Below are positions 1 to 6,511 of a stretch of 6,511 bases of DNA, piece after piece. The translations under genes were made by a program, and so were the position numbers. The stretch spans positions 1 to 6,511 of the forward strand of contig CALQBT020000161.1 of the NCBI GenBank assembly GCA_943328885.2, written 5' to 3'. The notes under the pieces were generated by a model that made no database searches, had not been told where the DNA came from, and was given only the letters and a program-made list of their open reading frames with translations. The DNA comes from Bordetella parapertussis. GTDB taxonomy: Bacteria; Pseudomonadota; Gammaproteobacteria; Burkholderiales; Burkholderiaceae_C. Within the stretch, counting starts at the first letter, position 1. Every line of letters starts with the position of its first letter.

Positions 1-23
1 GACCCCGATAGAGGAGACAACCG

Positions 24-2738
24 ATGTCTGCCATGCTGCAATCCTTTCAAGGCGCCGCCGCCGATGACACCGATGCCCAGGAGACCCGGGAATGGTTGGA
101 GGCGCTGGACGCCGTCATTGCCAACGAGGGTCCTGAGCGCGCGCATTTCTTGCTGGAGCAGTTGATCGACGAAGCGAGACAGGCCGGCATCGACCGGCCT
201 TTCTCGGCCAACACCGCCTACGTCAACACCATCCCGACCGACCAGGAAGAGCGCTGTCCGGGCAATCTCGAGGTCGAGGAACGGCTGCGCGCCTACATGC
301 GCTGGAACGCGATGGCGCTGGTGGTCAAGGCCAACCGTCTCGACCCTGCCGACGGCGGCGACCTGGGTGGCCACATCGCGTCGTTTGCCTCTGTCGCGAC
401 GATGTTCGGTGCCGGCTTCAACCATTTCTGGCACGCCGCAACGCCCGACCATGGCGGCGACCTGCTCTACATCCAGGGCCACTCGGCCCCCGGCATCTAC
501 GCGCGGGCCTTCATGGAAGGGCGCATCAGCGAAGAGCAACTGCTCAATTTCCGCCAGGAGGTCGACGGCAAAGGCTTGTCGAGCTATCCACACCCCAAGC
601 TGATGCCCAACTTCTGGCAGTTCCCGACCGTCTCGATGGGTCTGGGGCCGTTGATGGCGATCTACCAAGCCCGCTTTCTGAAGTACCTGCAGGCGCGTGG
701 CATCGCCGACACCAGTCAACGCAAGGTCTGGGTGTTTTGCGGCGACGGTGAAATGGATGAGCCCGAGAGCCTGGGCGCGATCGGTCTGGCCGCGCGCGAG
801 AAACTCGACAACCTGATCTTCGTCGTCAACTGCAACCTGCAGCGGCTGGACGGCCCGGTGCGCGGCAACGGCAAGATCATCCAGGAGCTCGAAGGCGAGT
901 TCCGCGGCTCGGGCTGGAACGTCATCAAGCTGCTGTGGGGTGGCTACTGGGACCCGCTGCTCGCGCGCGACAAGGAGCATGTGCTGCGCAAGATCATGAT
1001 GGACACCGTCGACGGTGACTACCAGGCGATGAAGGCCAACGATGGCGCTTTCGTTCGCAAGCATTTCTTCGGTCAGCATCCCAAGGCCTTGGAGATGGTC
1101 GCGAAGATGAGCGACGAAGACATCTGGCGCTTGCAGCGCGGCGGCCACGACCCGCAGAAGGTCTACGCCGCCTACCACCGTGCAGCCCATCACCAGGGCC
1201 AGCCGACGGTGCTGCTGATCAAGACCGTCAAAGGCTTTGGCATGGGCAAGGCCGCCGAGGGCAAGAACACCGCCCACCAAGCCAAGAAGCTGACCGACGA
1301 CGACATCAAGGGCATGCGAGATCGCTTCAACATCCCGATCTCCGATGAGCAACTGGCGCGCGGCATCCCGTTCTACAAGCCCGCCGACGACACGGTCGAA
1401 ATGAAATACCTGCACGAGCGGCGCGAAAAGCTGGGCGGCTACTTGCCGCAGCGTCGCACCAAAGCCGACGAGCAGTTCACCGTGACCTCACTGAGCACCT
1501 TCCAGGCCGTGCTCGACCCCACCGTCGAAGGCCGTGAGATCAGCACCACCCAGGCCTATGTGCGCTTTCTGACCCAGTTGCTGCGCGACAAGGCGCTGGG
1601 CCCGCGCACCGTGCCGATCCTGGTCGACGAGGCGCGCACCTTTGGCATGGAAGGCTTGTTCCGCCAGATCGGCATCTACAACCCCGAAGGCCAGAAGTAC
1701 ACGCCGGTCGACAAGGATCAGGTGATGTATTACCGAGAGGCCAAGGACGGCCAGATCCTGCAAGAGGGCATCAACGAGGCTGGTGGCATGAGCAGCTGGA
1801 TTGCCGCAGCGACCAGCTACAGCACCAACAACCGCATCATGGTGCCGTTCTTCGTCTACTACTCGATGTTCGGCTTCCAGCGCATCGGCGATTTGGCCTG
1901 GGCCGCTGGCGACATGCAGGCACGCGGCTTCCTGTTGGGCGGCACCTCGGGGCGCACCACGCTCAACGGCGAAGGCCTGCAGCATGAGGACGGCCACAGC
2001 CATGTGCTGTCTGGGACGATTCCGAACTGCGTGTCCTACGACCCGACCTTTGCGCACGAGGTCGGCGTGATCCTGCACCATGGCCTGAAGCGCATGGTCG
2101 AGAAGCAAGACAACGTCTACTACTACATCACGCTGCTCAACGAGAACTATCCGATGCCTGGCCTGACCGCCGGCACCGAGGACCAGATCATCAAGGGCAT
2201 GTACCTGTTGCAGGACGCTTCAGCCGCGAAGGACCAAGCCCAGGTCAACTTGCTGGGCTCAGGCACGATTCTTCGCGAATCGATGGCGGCCAAGCAACTG
2301 CTGGAGGCCGACTGGGGCGTTGCTGCCAAGGTCTGGAGCTGCCCGAGCTTCAACGAGTTGGCGCGCGACGGCCAGGACGCTGAGCGCCACAACCTGCTGC
2401 ATCCGCTTGCCGCGCCGCGTGTTCCTTTTGTCGCACAGCAACTCCGCGACCATGCCGGCCCGGTGATCTGCTCGACCGACTACATCAAGGTCTTCGGCGA
2501 GCAGATCCGGGCCTACATGCCCAAGGGCAGGTCGTACAAAGTGCTGGGCACTGACGGCTTCGGCCGCAGCGACTTCCGCAGCAAGCTGCGCGAGCATTTC
2601 GAGATCAACCGACACTACATCGTGGTCGCGGCGCTGAAGTCGCTGGCCGACGAAGGTGCGCTGCCGCTGGCCAAGGTGGCGGAGGCGATTGAGAAATACG
2701 CGCTCAACACCGAAAAGATCAACCCGCTGTACGCCTGA
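24..2738 (+). CDS. aceE: Pyruvate dehydrogenase E1 component, homodimeric type
   Basis: E1 of the cytoplasmic pyruvate dehydrogenase complex. It decarboxylates pyruvate on thiamine diphosphate and reductively acetylates the lipoyl groups of E2. The protein has 904 residues, slightly longer than E. coli AceE (887), and reads as full length from an acidic N-terminal segment to a C-terminal NPLYA. The ThDP/Mg motif is GDGEMDEPES (from residue 240) through NCNLQ (269-273), giving D241, N271 and Q273 as probable Mg ligands. By alignment from memory with E. coli AceE, active-site residues are H117, H153, H418 (in EGKNTAHQ), E585 (end of QEGINE) and H654 (in HEDGHSH), all present. The start at 24 is favoured by GAGGAGA at 11-17; a second Met at residue 4 has no better site. 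It is first in the operon, 21 nt before aceF. The promoter is not in the window. The family assignment is essentially certain; the residue equivalences are by eye. Confidence 0.98.
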   Translation: MSAMLQSFQGAAADDTDAQETREWLEALDAVIANEGPERAHFLLEQLIDEARQAGIDRPFSANTAYVNTIPTDQEERCPGNLEVEERLRAYMRWNAMALVVKANRLDPADGGDLGGHIASFASVATMFGAGFNHFWHAATPDHGGDLLYIQGHSAPGIYARAFMEGRISEEQLLNFRQEVDGKGLSSYPHPKLMPNFWQFPTVSMGLGPLMAIYQARFLKYLQARGIADTSQRKVWVFCGDGEMDEPESLGAIGLAAREKLDNLIFVVNCNLQRLDGPVRGNGKIIQELEGEFRGSGWNVIKLLWGGYWDPLLARDKEHVLRKIMMDTVDGDYQAMKANDGAFVRKHFFGQHPKALEMVAKMSDEDIWRLQRGGHDPQKVYAAYHRAAHHQGQPTVLLIKTVKGFGMGKAAEGKNTAHQAKKLTDDDIKGMRDRFNIPISDEQLARGIPFYKPADDTVEMKYLHERREKLGGYLPQRRTKADEQFTVTSLSTFQAVLDPTVEGREISTTQAYVRFLTQLLRDKALGPRTVPILVDEARTFGMEGLFRQIGIYNPEGQKYTPVDKDQVMYYREAKDGQILQEGINEAGGMSSWIAAATSYSTNNRIMVPFFVYYSMFGFQRIGDLAWAAGDMQARGFLLGGTSGRTTLNGEGLQHEDGHSHVLSGTIPNCVSYDPTFAHEVGVILHHGLKRMVEKQDNVYYYITLLNENYPMPGLTAGTEDQIIKGMYLLQDASAAKDQAQVNLLGSGTILRESMAAKQLLEADWGVAAKVWSCPSFNELARDGQDAERHNLLHPLAAPRVPFVAQQLRDHAGPVICSTDYIKVFGEQIRAYMPKGRSYKVLGTDGFGRSDFRSKLREHFEINRHYIVVAALKSLADEGALPLAKVAEAIEKYALNTEKINPLYA

Positions 2739-2759
2739 ACGCCAGCAAGGAGACACGAC

Positions 2760-2993
2760 ATGGCATTGATCGAAGTGAAGGTCCCGGACATCGGCGACTT
2801 CAAGGATGTGGCGGTGATCGAGTTGCTGGTGAAGGTCGGCGACCGGGTGGCTGCGGAACAAAGCCTGGTCACGGTCGAGAGCGACAAGGCCTCGATGGAA
2901 ATCCCGTCGAGTGCGGCCGGCCTGGTCAAGGAACTCAAGGTTGCGCTGGGCGACAAGATCAACGAGGGCACCTTGCTGCTGCTGCTCGAGGCC
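2760..2993 (+). repeat. Lipoyl domain copy 1 (aceF N-terminus)
   Basis: Codes for residues 1-78 of E2, with the lipoylation lysine at K43. By hand alignment without gaps, 63 of 78 residues and 191 of 234 bases match the start of lpdA (4420-4653). The best stretch is 2882-2921 against 4542-4581, with 39 of 40 bases identical, including an unbroken 21-base run. It is less similar to the second copy in the same gene (48 of 74 residues). Confidence 0.9.
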
Positions 2994-4376
2994 GAAGATG
3001 CAGCGCAAGCCAGCCCGGCGCTCGCTGCCGCGCCGCCAAGCCCGGTCGCCGCGCCCGCCTCAGCCCCACCGGCGCCACCGGCGCCATCGCTTGGCGGCTC
3101 GGTGCAGGTGCTGGTGCCTGACATCGGCGATTTTGACGAGGTCGCGGTGATCGAGGTGATGGTCAAGCCAGGTGACCGGATCAAGGCCGAGCAGAGCCTG
3201 ATCACGGTCGAGAGCGACAAGGCGTCGATGGAGATCCCGTCGAGCCACGCCGGTGTCGTCCAAGATGTGCTGGTCAAGCTCGGCGACAAGGTCCGCAAGG
3301 GTTCGCCTGTGGTGCTGCTCGCAAGCGCCGCGCCGGCGTTTGCTGCGGCAGCGGTTGTCAGCGTCCCGGCCGCCGCGGTGCTGCCCGAGCGCACTGTGCC
3401 GACCGCTGCGTTGCCGCCGCACGAACCCAATGCGCCCAAGGCTGCGCTGCCGCACGCCTCGCCGTCGATACGCCGGTTGGCGCGCGACCTGGGCGTGCCG
3501 CTGAATGAAGTGAGTGGCAGTGGCCCCAATGGGCGCATCACGCAAGACGATCTGCAGGGCTTCGTCAAGCGGGTGATGGCCGGTGCGGTGCAGACCGCTG
3601 CGCAGCAAACCAAGGCGCCGGCGGCGGCCGGCGGCGGCGCTTTCCCCGGCCTGCTGGCTTGGCCCAAGGTCGATTTCGCCAAGTTCGGGCCGGTCGAGCG
3701 CAAGGACTTGTCTCGCATCCAGAAAATCAGCGGCGCCAACCTGCACCGCAACTGGGTGCTGATCCCGCATGTCACCAACCACGACGATGTCGACATCACC
3801 GAGCTCGAAGCCTTCCGCGTCCAGACCAACCAAGAAAACGAGAAGTCCGGCGTCAAGGTCACGATGCTGGCCTTCATGATCAAGGCGGCGGTGGCGGCGC
3901 TCAAAAAATTCCCGCAGTTCAACGCCAGTTTGGACGGCGAGCAGCTGGTGCTCAAGAGTTATTTCAACATCGGCTTCGCCGCCGACACGCCCAATGGCCT
4001 GGTCGTGCCGATGATCAAGGACGCCGACAAAAAGGGCATCGTCCAGATCAGCCAGGAGATGGGCGATCTGGCCAAGAAGGCACGCGACGGCAAGCTGGGG
4101 CCGGCCGACATGAGTGGTGGTTGCTTCACGATCAGCAGTCTGGGCGGCATTGGCGGGCGCTATTTCACGCCGATCATCAACGCGCCCGAGGTGGCCATCA
4201 TGGGCGTTTGCAAGAGCAGCATCGAGCCGCGCTGGGATGGCAAGCAGTTCGCGCCCCGGTTGATCTTGCCGCTGAGCTTGAGCTGGGACCATCGGGTGAT
4301 CGACGGCGCGGCCGCCGCGCGCTTCAACGTCTATTTCGGCAGCCTGCTGTCGGACTTCAGGCGCATCGCGCTGTGA
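2760..4376 (+). CDS. aceF: Dihydrolipoyllysine-residue acetyltransferase, PDH E2 with two lipoyl domains
   Basis: Core E2 of the pyruvate dehydrogenase complex. It transfers the acetyl group from lipoyl-lysine to CoA and scaffolds E1 and E3. The 538 residues read as: lipoyl domain 1 (about 1-78, lipoylated K43 in SDKASMEIPSS), a Pro/Ala linker (about 80-112), lipoyl domain 2 (about 114-189, K154 in the same motif), a second Ala/Pro linker, a peripheral subunit-binding domain (about 232-270, SIRRLARDLGVPLNEVSGSG followed by GRITQDDL), an Ala/Gly linker, and the catalytic domain (about 300-538). The catalytic HxxxDG is H511 and D515 in SWDHRVIDG. Two lipoyl domains is fewer than the three in E. 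coli E2. The start is fixed by AAGGAGA at 2747-2753, six nt before ATG, and by the lipoyl fold beginning at residue 2. The 21-nt gap from aceE implies cotranscription. The catalytic domain and PDH context make an oxoglutarate or branched-chain E2 unlikely. Confidence 0.98.
   Translation: MALIEVKVPDIGDFKDVAVIELLVKVGDRVAAEQSLVTVESDKASMEIPSSAAGLVKELKVALGDKINEGTLLLLLEAEDAAQASPALAAAPPSPVAAPASAPPAPPAPSLGGSVQVLVPDIGDFDEVAVIEVMVKPGDRIKAEQSLITVESDKASMEIPSSHAGVVQDVLVKLGDKVRKGSPVVLLASAAPAFAAAAVVSVPAAAVLPERTVPTAALPPHEPNAPKAALPHASPSIRRLARDLGVPLNEVSGSGPNGRITQDDLQGFVKRVMAGAVQTAAQQTKAPAAAGGGAFPGLLAWPKVDFAKFGPVERKDLSRIQKISGANLHRNWVLIPHVTNHDDVDITELEAFRVQTNQENEKSGVKVTMLAFMIKAAVAALKKFPQFNASLDGEQLVLKSYFNIGFAADTPNGLVVPMIKDADKKGIVQISQEMGDLAKKARDGKLGPADMSGGCFTISSLGGIGGRYFTPIINAPEVAIMGVCKSSIEPRWDGKQFAPRLILPLSLSWDHRVIDGAAAARFNVYFGSLLSDFRRIAL
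3066..3083 (+). repeat. 9-bp tandem repeat in the E2 linker
   Basis: CCACCGGCG occurs twice in direct tandem, followed by CCA. It is in frame and codes for PPAPPAP (residues 103-109) in the flexible linker between the two lipoyl domains. Such linkers tolerate length change, so a slippage origin is plausible. Confidence 0.75.
3099..3326 (+). repeat. Lipoyl domain copy 2 (aceF, internal)
   Basis: Codes for about residues 114-189 of E2, with lipoylation lysine K154 in SDKASMEIPSS. It shares 48 of 74 aligned residues with copy 1 and also 48 of 74 with the lpdA copy, so it is the most divergent of the three. The fold boundaries are inferred from alignment to copy 1 and from the flanking Pro/Ala-rich linkers. 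Confidence 0.88.
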
Positions 4377-4419
4377 GCCCGCGCCAGAACCCCCAGCCAC
4401 AAGACCTTCGGAGACCCAC

Positions 4420-4653
4420 ATGGCGCTGATCGAAGTGAGCGTCCCCGACATCGGGGACTTCAAGGACGTGGCGGTGATCGAGATCCTGGTCAAGCCGGGC
4501 GACACCGTCGCTGTCGAGCAAAGCCTGGTCACGGTGGAGTCCGACAAGGCCTCGATGGAGATCCCGTCGAGTGCGGCCGGCGTGGTCCAGCAGATCAAGC
4601 TGGCGCTGGGCGACAAGATCAACCAGGGCTCGGTGATCCTGACCTTGGAAGCC
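4420..4653 (+). repeat. Lipoyl domain copy 3 (lpdA N-terminus)
   Basis: Codes for residues 1-78 of E3, with lipoylation lysine K43. It is the closest partner of the aceF N-terminal copy (63 of 78 residues, 191 of 234 bases). Of the 63 shared residues, 51 also use the same codon. Similarity is strongest around the lipoylation site and drops after residue 70. Confidence 0.9.
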
Positions 4654-6207
4654 GCAGGCGCTGCCAGCCCGGGGCCTGCGGCACCGACGGTCGGCGCAGC
4701 CTCGGCGCCTGGAACGCCTGGAACGCCTGCAGCGCCCACCGCGGCCAGCCACACCGGCGGCGCCGACCTCGAGTGCGACCTGCTGGTGTTGGGGGCCGGC
4801 CCTGGCGGCTACTCGGCTGCTTTCCGCGCCGCCGACCTGGGGCTGAAGACGGTGATCGTCGAGCGCTATGCGACGCTGGGCGGCGTCTGTCTGAACGTTG
4901 GCTGCATCCCGTCCAAGGCGCTGCTGCACGTGGCATCGGTGATGGACGAGGTCAAGCATTTCGCCGACCTGGGGGTCGAGTTCGCGCCGCCCGTGGTGCA
5001 ACTGCCCAAGCTGCTGGGCCACAAGAACAAGGTCGTGGTCAAGCTGACCGGCGGCCTGGCGGCAATGGCCAAGATGCGCAAGGTCACCGTGGTGCGCGGC
5101 TATGGCAGCTTTGCTGACCCGCACCATGTGACGGTCGAGGAGACCAGTGGCGACGCACAAGCCAGGACTGGCAAGACCCAGACCATCCGCTTCAAGCAGT
5201 GCATCATCGCCGCCGGTTCGCAGGCGGTGAGGCTGCCCTTCATGCCGGACGATCCGCGCATCGTCGATTCGACCGGCGCGCTGGAAGTGCGCCAGACCCC
5301 GAAGCGCATGTTGATCGTCGGCGGCGGCATCATCGGCCTGGAGATGGGAACGGTCTACTCCACGCTTGGCGCCAGGCTGGATGTGGTCGAGATGCTCGAC
5401 GGGTTGATGCAGGGCGCGGACCGGGATCTGGTCAAGGTCTGGCAGAAGATGAACGCGCCGCGCTTCGACAATATTCTGTTGAAGACCAAGACAGTGGGCG
5501 CGCAAGCCACCGCCGACGGCATCTTGGTGCAGTTCGAAGGCGCTGACGGCAAGACCAGCGAAGGCCTGTACGACCTGGTGTTGCAGGCGGTGGGGCGCAC
5601 GCCCAACGGCAAGAAGATCGCGGCAGACAAGGCGGGCGTGGTCGTCAGCGACCGCGGCTTCATCCCGGTCGACCTGCAGATGCGGACCAATGTGGCGCAT
5701 ATCTTCGCGATCGGCGACGTGGTCGGCCAGCCCATGCTCGCGCACAAGGCGGTGCACGAGGCGCATGTGGCGGCCGAAGTGGCCGCCGGAGACAGCAAGG
5801 CCCAGTTCGACGCCCGCGTCATCCCGAGCGTCGCCTACACCGACCCTGAGGTGGCCTGGGTCGGTCTGACCGAGGATGAGGCCAAGGCGCGCGGCATTGC
5901 GGTCAAGAAGGGCTTGTTCCCTTGGTCCGCGTCTGGGCGAGCGATTGCCAATGGCCGCGATGAGGGCTTCACCAAGTTGTTGTTCAATGCCGCTGCCGAT
6001 GGCGGCCACCGCATCCTGGGCGGCGGCATCGTCGGCACCCACGCTGGCGACATGATCGGCGAGATCGCGCTGGCCATCGAGATGGGCGCCGACGCGGTCG
6101 ACATCGGCAAGACCATCCACCCCCACCCGACGCTGGGCGAGAGCATCGGCCTGGCAGCCGAGGTCGCGCACGGCAGCTGCACCGACTTGCCGCCGGCGCG
6201 GCGCTGA
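4420..6207 (+). CDS. lpdA: Dihydrolipoamide dehydrogenase, PDH E3 with N-terminal lipoyl domain
   Basis: E3 of the pyruvate dehydrogenase complex. It reoxidises dihydrolipoyl groups and reduces NAD+ through FAD and a redox disulfide. At 595 residues it is about 120 longer than a plain E3 (about 470), because of an N-terminal lipoyl domain (1-78, K43 in SDKASMEIPSS) and an Ala/Pro/Thr linker (about 79-116). The E3 body follows: FAD-binding GAGPGG (125-130), redox pair C157 and C162 in GGVCLNVGCIPSK, NAD-binding GGGIIG (301-306), second FAD contact IFAIGD (428-433), and a dimerisation domain with the catalytic His-Glu pair H569 and E574 in HPHPTLGES. This architecture is known from Neisseria P64k and Ralstonia PdhL. 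The start is fixed by GGAGA at 4410-4414 and by the lipoyl fold beginning at residue 2. The gene lies 43 nt after aceF with no terminator between, so it is probably part of the same transcript. All key residues are intact. Confidence 0.98.
   Translation: MALIEVSVPDIGDFKDVAVIEILVKPGDTVAVEQSLVTVESDKASMEIPSSAAGVVQQIKLALGDKINQGSVILTLEAAGAASPGPAAPTVGAASAPGTPGTPAAPTAASHTGGADLECDLLVLGAGPGGYSAAFRAADLGLKTVIVERYATLGGVCLNVGCIPSKALLHVASVMDEVKHFADLGVEFAPPVVQLPKLLGHKNKVVVKLTGGLAAMAKMRKVTVVRGYGSFADPHHVTVEETSGDAQARTGKTQTIRFKQCIIAAGSQAVRLPFMPDDPRIVDSTGALEVRQTPKRMLIVGGGIIGLEMGTVYSTLGARLDVVEMLDGLMQGADRDLVKVWQKMNAPRFDNILLKTKTVGAQATADGILVQFEGADGKTSEGLYDLVLQAVGRTPNGKKIAADKAGVVVSDRGFIPVDLQMRTNVAHIFAIGDVVGQPMLAHKAVHEAHVAAEVAAGDSKAQFDARVIPSVAYTDPEVAWVGLTEDEAKARGIAVKKGLFPWSASGRAIANGRDEGFTKLLFNAAADGGHRILGGGIVGTHAGDMIGEIALAIEMGADAVDIGKTIHPHPTLGESIGLAAEVAHGSCTDLPPARR
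4707..4729 (+). repeat. 9-bp tandem repeat in the E3 linker
   Basis: GCCTGGAAC occurs twice in direct tandem (4707-4715 and 4716-4724), followed by a partial third unit GCCTG. It is in frame and codes for PGTPGTP in the linker between the lipoyl domain and the FAD domain. It resembles the repeat in the aceF linker in unit length but not in sequence. Confidence 0.75.
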
Positions 6208-6259
6208 TCTTTCGGGCGCGGGCTTGGCCGCCTGCTTGCGTGGCCTGCTGCAGCGCCTG

Positions 6260-6285
6260 TGGGCTGTGGCCGAACAAACAGCCCA
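6260..6285. other. Inverted repeat downstream of lpdA
   Basis: TGGGCTGT (6260-6267) pairs perfectly with ACAGCCCA (6278-6285) across a 10-nt loop, starting 53 nt after the lpdA stop. No T-run follows on the + strand or in the reverse direction, so it does not meet the pattern of an intrinsic terminator. It could be an mRNA 3'-end stabilising hairpin, a protein-binding site, or chance in GC-rich DNA. Confidence 0.5.
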
Positions 6286-6320
6286 AGCACTCGGATACCT
6301 CGAGGCGATGACAATGCTGG

Positions 6321-6353
6321 GCTGGCGTGGCCAGCGCAGACCTGCTTGGCAGG
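6321..6353. other. Two adjacent short hairpins before the downstream gene
   Basis: GCTGGC-GTG-GCCAGC (6321-6335, 6-bp stem) and CCTGC-TTG-GCAGG (6341-6353, 5-bp stem) lie back to back, the second ending 11 nt before the GAGGAG site of the next gene. Stems this short are expected by chance at this GC content, so a role in the leader is only a possibility. Confidence 0.35.
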
Positions 6354-6364
6354 CGCGCGATGAC

Positions 6365-6370
6365 GAGGAG
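6365..6370 (+). promoter_or_regulatory. Ribosome binding site of the downstream gene
   Basis: GAGGAG is seven nt before the ATG at 6378, the same motif and spacing as the aceE site (11-16, ATG at 24). It selects this start over the overlapping frame that begins at 6224 or 6308, which has no properly spaced site. Confidence 0.75.
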
Positions 6371-6377
6371 AGTTCAG

Positions 6378-6511
6378 ATGGGTGTCACCGAAATTTTCGC
6401 GCGGCTGGTCGCACAGGTCGGCAAGGCCGCCATCTTGTGGCGGCGCTTGCAAGGCAGCACGCCTGAGCAGGCGATCGGCCATTCGCCGACGATTCCCGCG
6501 GCCAGGGCGCA
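6378..6511 (+). CDS. Unidentified protein, N-terminal fragment, cut by window edge
   Basis: An open frame of 44 codons with no stop before the end of the window, starting MGVTEIFARLVAQVGKAAIL and including the stretch STPEQAIGHSPTIPAARA. The GAGGAG site at 6365-6370 supports the start. The first 25 or so residues could form an amphipathic or weakly hydrophobic helix with basic residues (R9, K16, then two Arg after the Trp). This is not a clear signal peptide or membrane segment. I do not recognise the family with confidence. There is a faint resemblance, from memory only, to the N-terminal region of PQQ-dependent sorbosone-dehydrogenase-like proteins, too weak for a call. It follows lpdA by 170 nt on the same strand, so readthrough is possible, but no functional link to PDH is shown. 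Confidence 0.6.
   Translation, partial: MGVTEIFARLVAQVGKAAILWRRLQGSTPEQAIGHSPTIPAARA

Larger units (their letters stand above)
6208..6377. other. Non-coding gap between lpdA and the next gene
   Basis: 170 nt with no supported gene. It holds an 8-bp inverted repeat (6260-6285) and two small hairpins (6321-6335 and 6341-6353), but no T-run after any of them. I see no convincing -35/-10 pair on either strand. Whether the downstream gene is cotranscribed with the PDH operon is therefore open. Confidence 0.7.

Noticed and set aside
3615..3640. Very GC-rich GGC/GCC run in aceF
   Set aside because: It codes for the Ala/Gly linker before the catalytic domain. Its self-complementarity follows from the Ala and Gly codons and needs no separate function.
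2615..3955. Minus-strand open frame (446 codons) opposite the aceE end and aceF
   Set aside because: Its apparent internal repeats are only the antisense of the two lipoyl domains, and its Ser/Ala/Thr-rich composition follows from the complementary codons.
4287..4304. Trp in SWDHRVIDG of E2, where E. coli has Phe
   Set aside because: The position is an aromatic one beside the catalytic His; the replacement is conservative, H511 and D515 are intact, and from memory it is common in betaproteobacterial E2 proteins.
3060..4754. Long minus-strand open frame (564 codons) opposite aceF and the start of lpdA
   Set aside because: It lies opposite fully supported aceF and lpdA, its product is a low-complexity mix rich in Arg, His, Asp, Ala and Gly, and antisense frames of this size are expected in DNA with strongly G/C-ending codons.
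4357..6171. Long minus-strand open frame (604 codons) opposite lpdA
   Set aside because: It mirrors the lpdA reading frame. The product is rich in His, Asp, Arg, Gln and Ala with no recognisable domain, which is typical of antisense shadow frames at high GC.
6224..6466. Small + strand frame in the gap after lpdA (TTG at 6224, or ATG at 6308)
   Set aside because: It has no properly spaced ribosome binding site, has an Arg-rich composition without recognisable features, and overlaps in another frame the better-supported gene starting at 6378.

Overview
The window is a high-GC, + strand pyruvate dehydrogenase (PDH) operon in the order aceE, aceF, lpdA, followed by a short non-coding gap and the 5' end of an unidentified gene cut off by the window edge. 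Three features suggest a betaproteobacterium, most likely of the order Burkholderiales: a homodimeric-type (AceE) E1, a dihydrolipoamide dehydrogenase with its own N-terminal lipoyl domain (as known in Neisseria P64k and Ralstonia PdhL), and strongly G/C-ending codons. The genus cannot be fixed from this sequence.

Layout: 1-23 holds only the ribosome binding site of aceE, so the operon promoter and any upstream regulator lie outside the window. aceE (24-2738) is complete. A 21-nt gap with an AAGGAGA site leads to aceF (2760-4376), and a 43-nt gap with a GGAGA site leads to lpdA (4420-6207). Positions 6208-6377 are non-coding and contain inverted repeats but no convincing intrinsic terminator or promoter. 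A new reading frame starts at 6378 behind a strong GAGGAG site and is still open at 6511.

The three enzymes form one complex. E1 decarboxylates pyruvate on thiamine diphosphate and reductively acetylates lipoyl-lysine. E2 passes the acetyl group to CoA. E3 reoxidises dihydrolipoamide through FAD and a Cys pair to NAD+. Catalytic and cofactor residues are visible in all three proteins, and nothing suggests decay, frameshift or horizontal acquisition.

The window looks like a conserved core metabolic operon. I found no previously undescribed system. The most notable structure is a lipoyl domain present three times (two in E2, one in E3). The first E2 copy is closer to the E3 copy (63 of 78 residues identical) than to its own neighbour in E2 (48 of 74), which points to duplication or gene conversion between the two genes. 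The main unknown is the truncated downstream gene.
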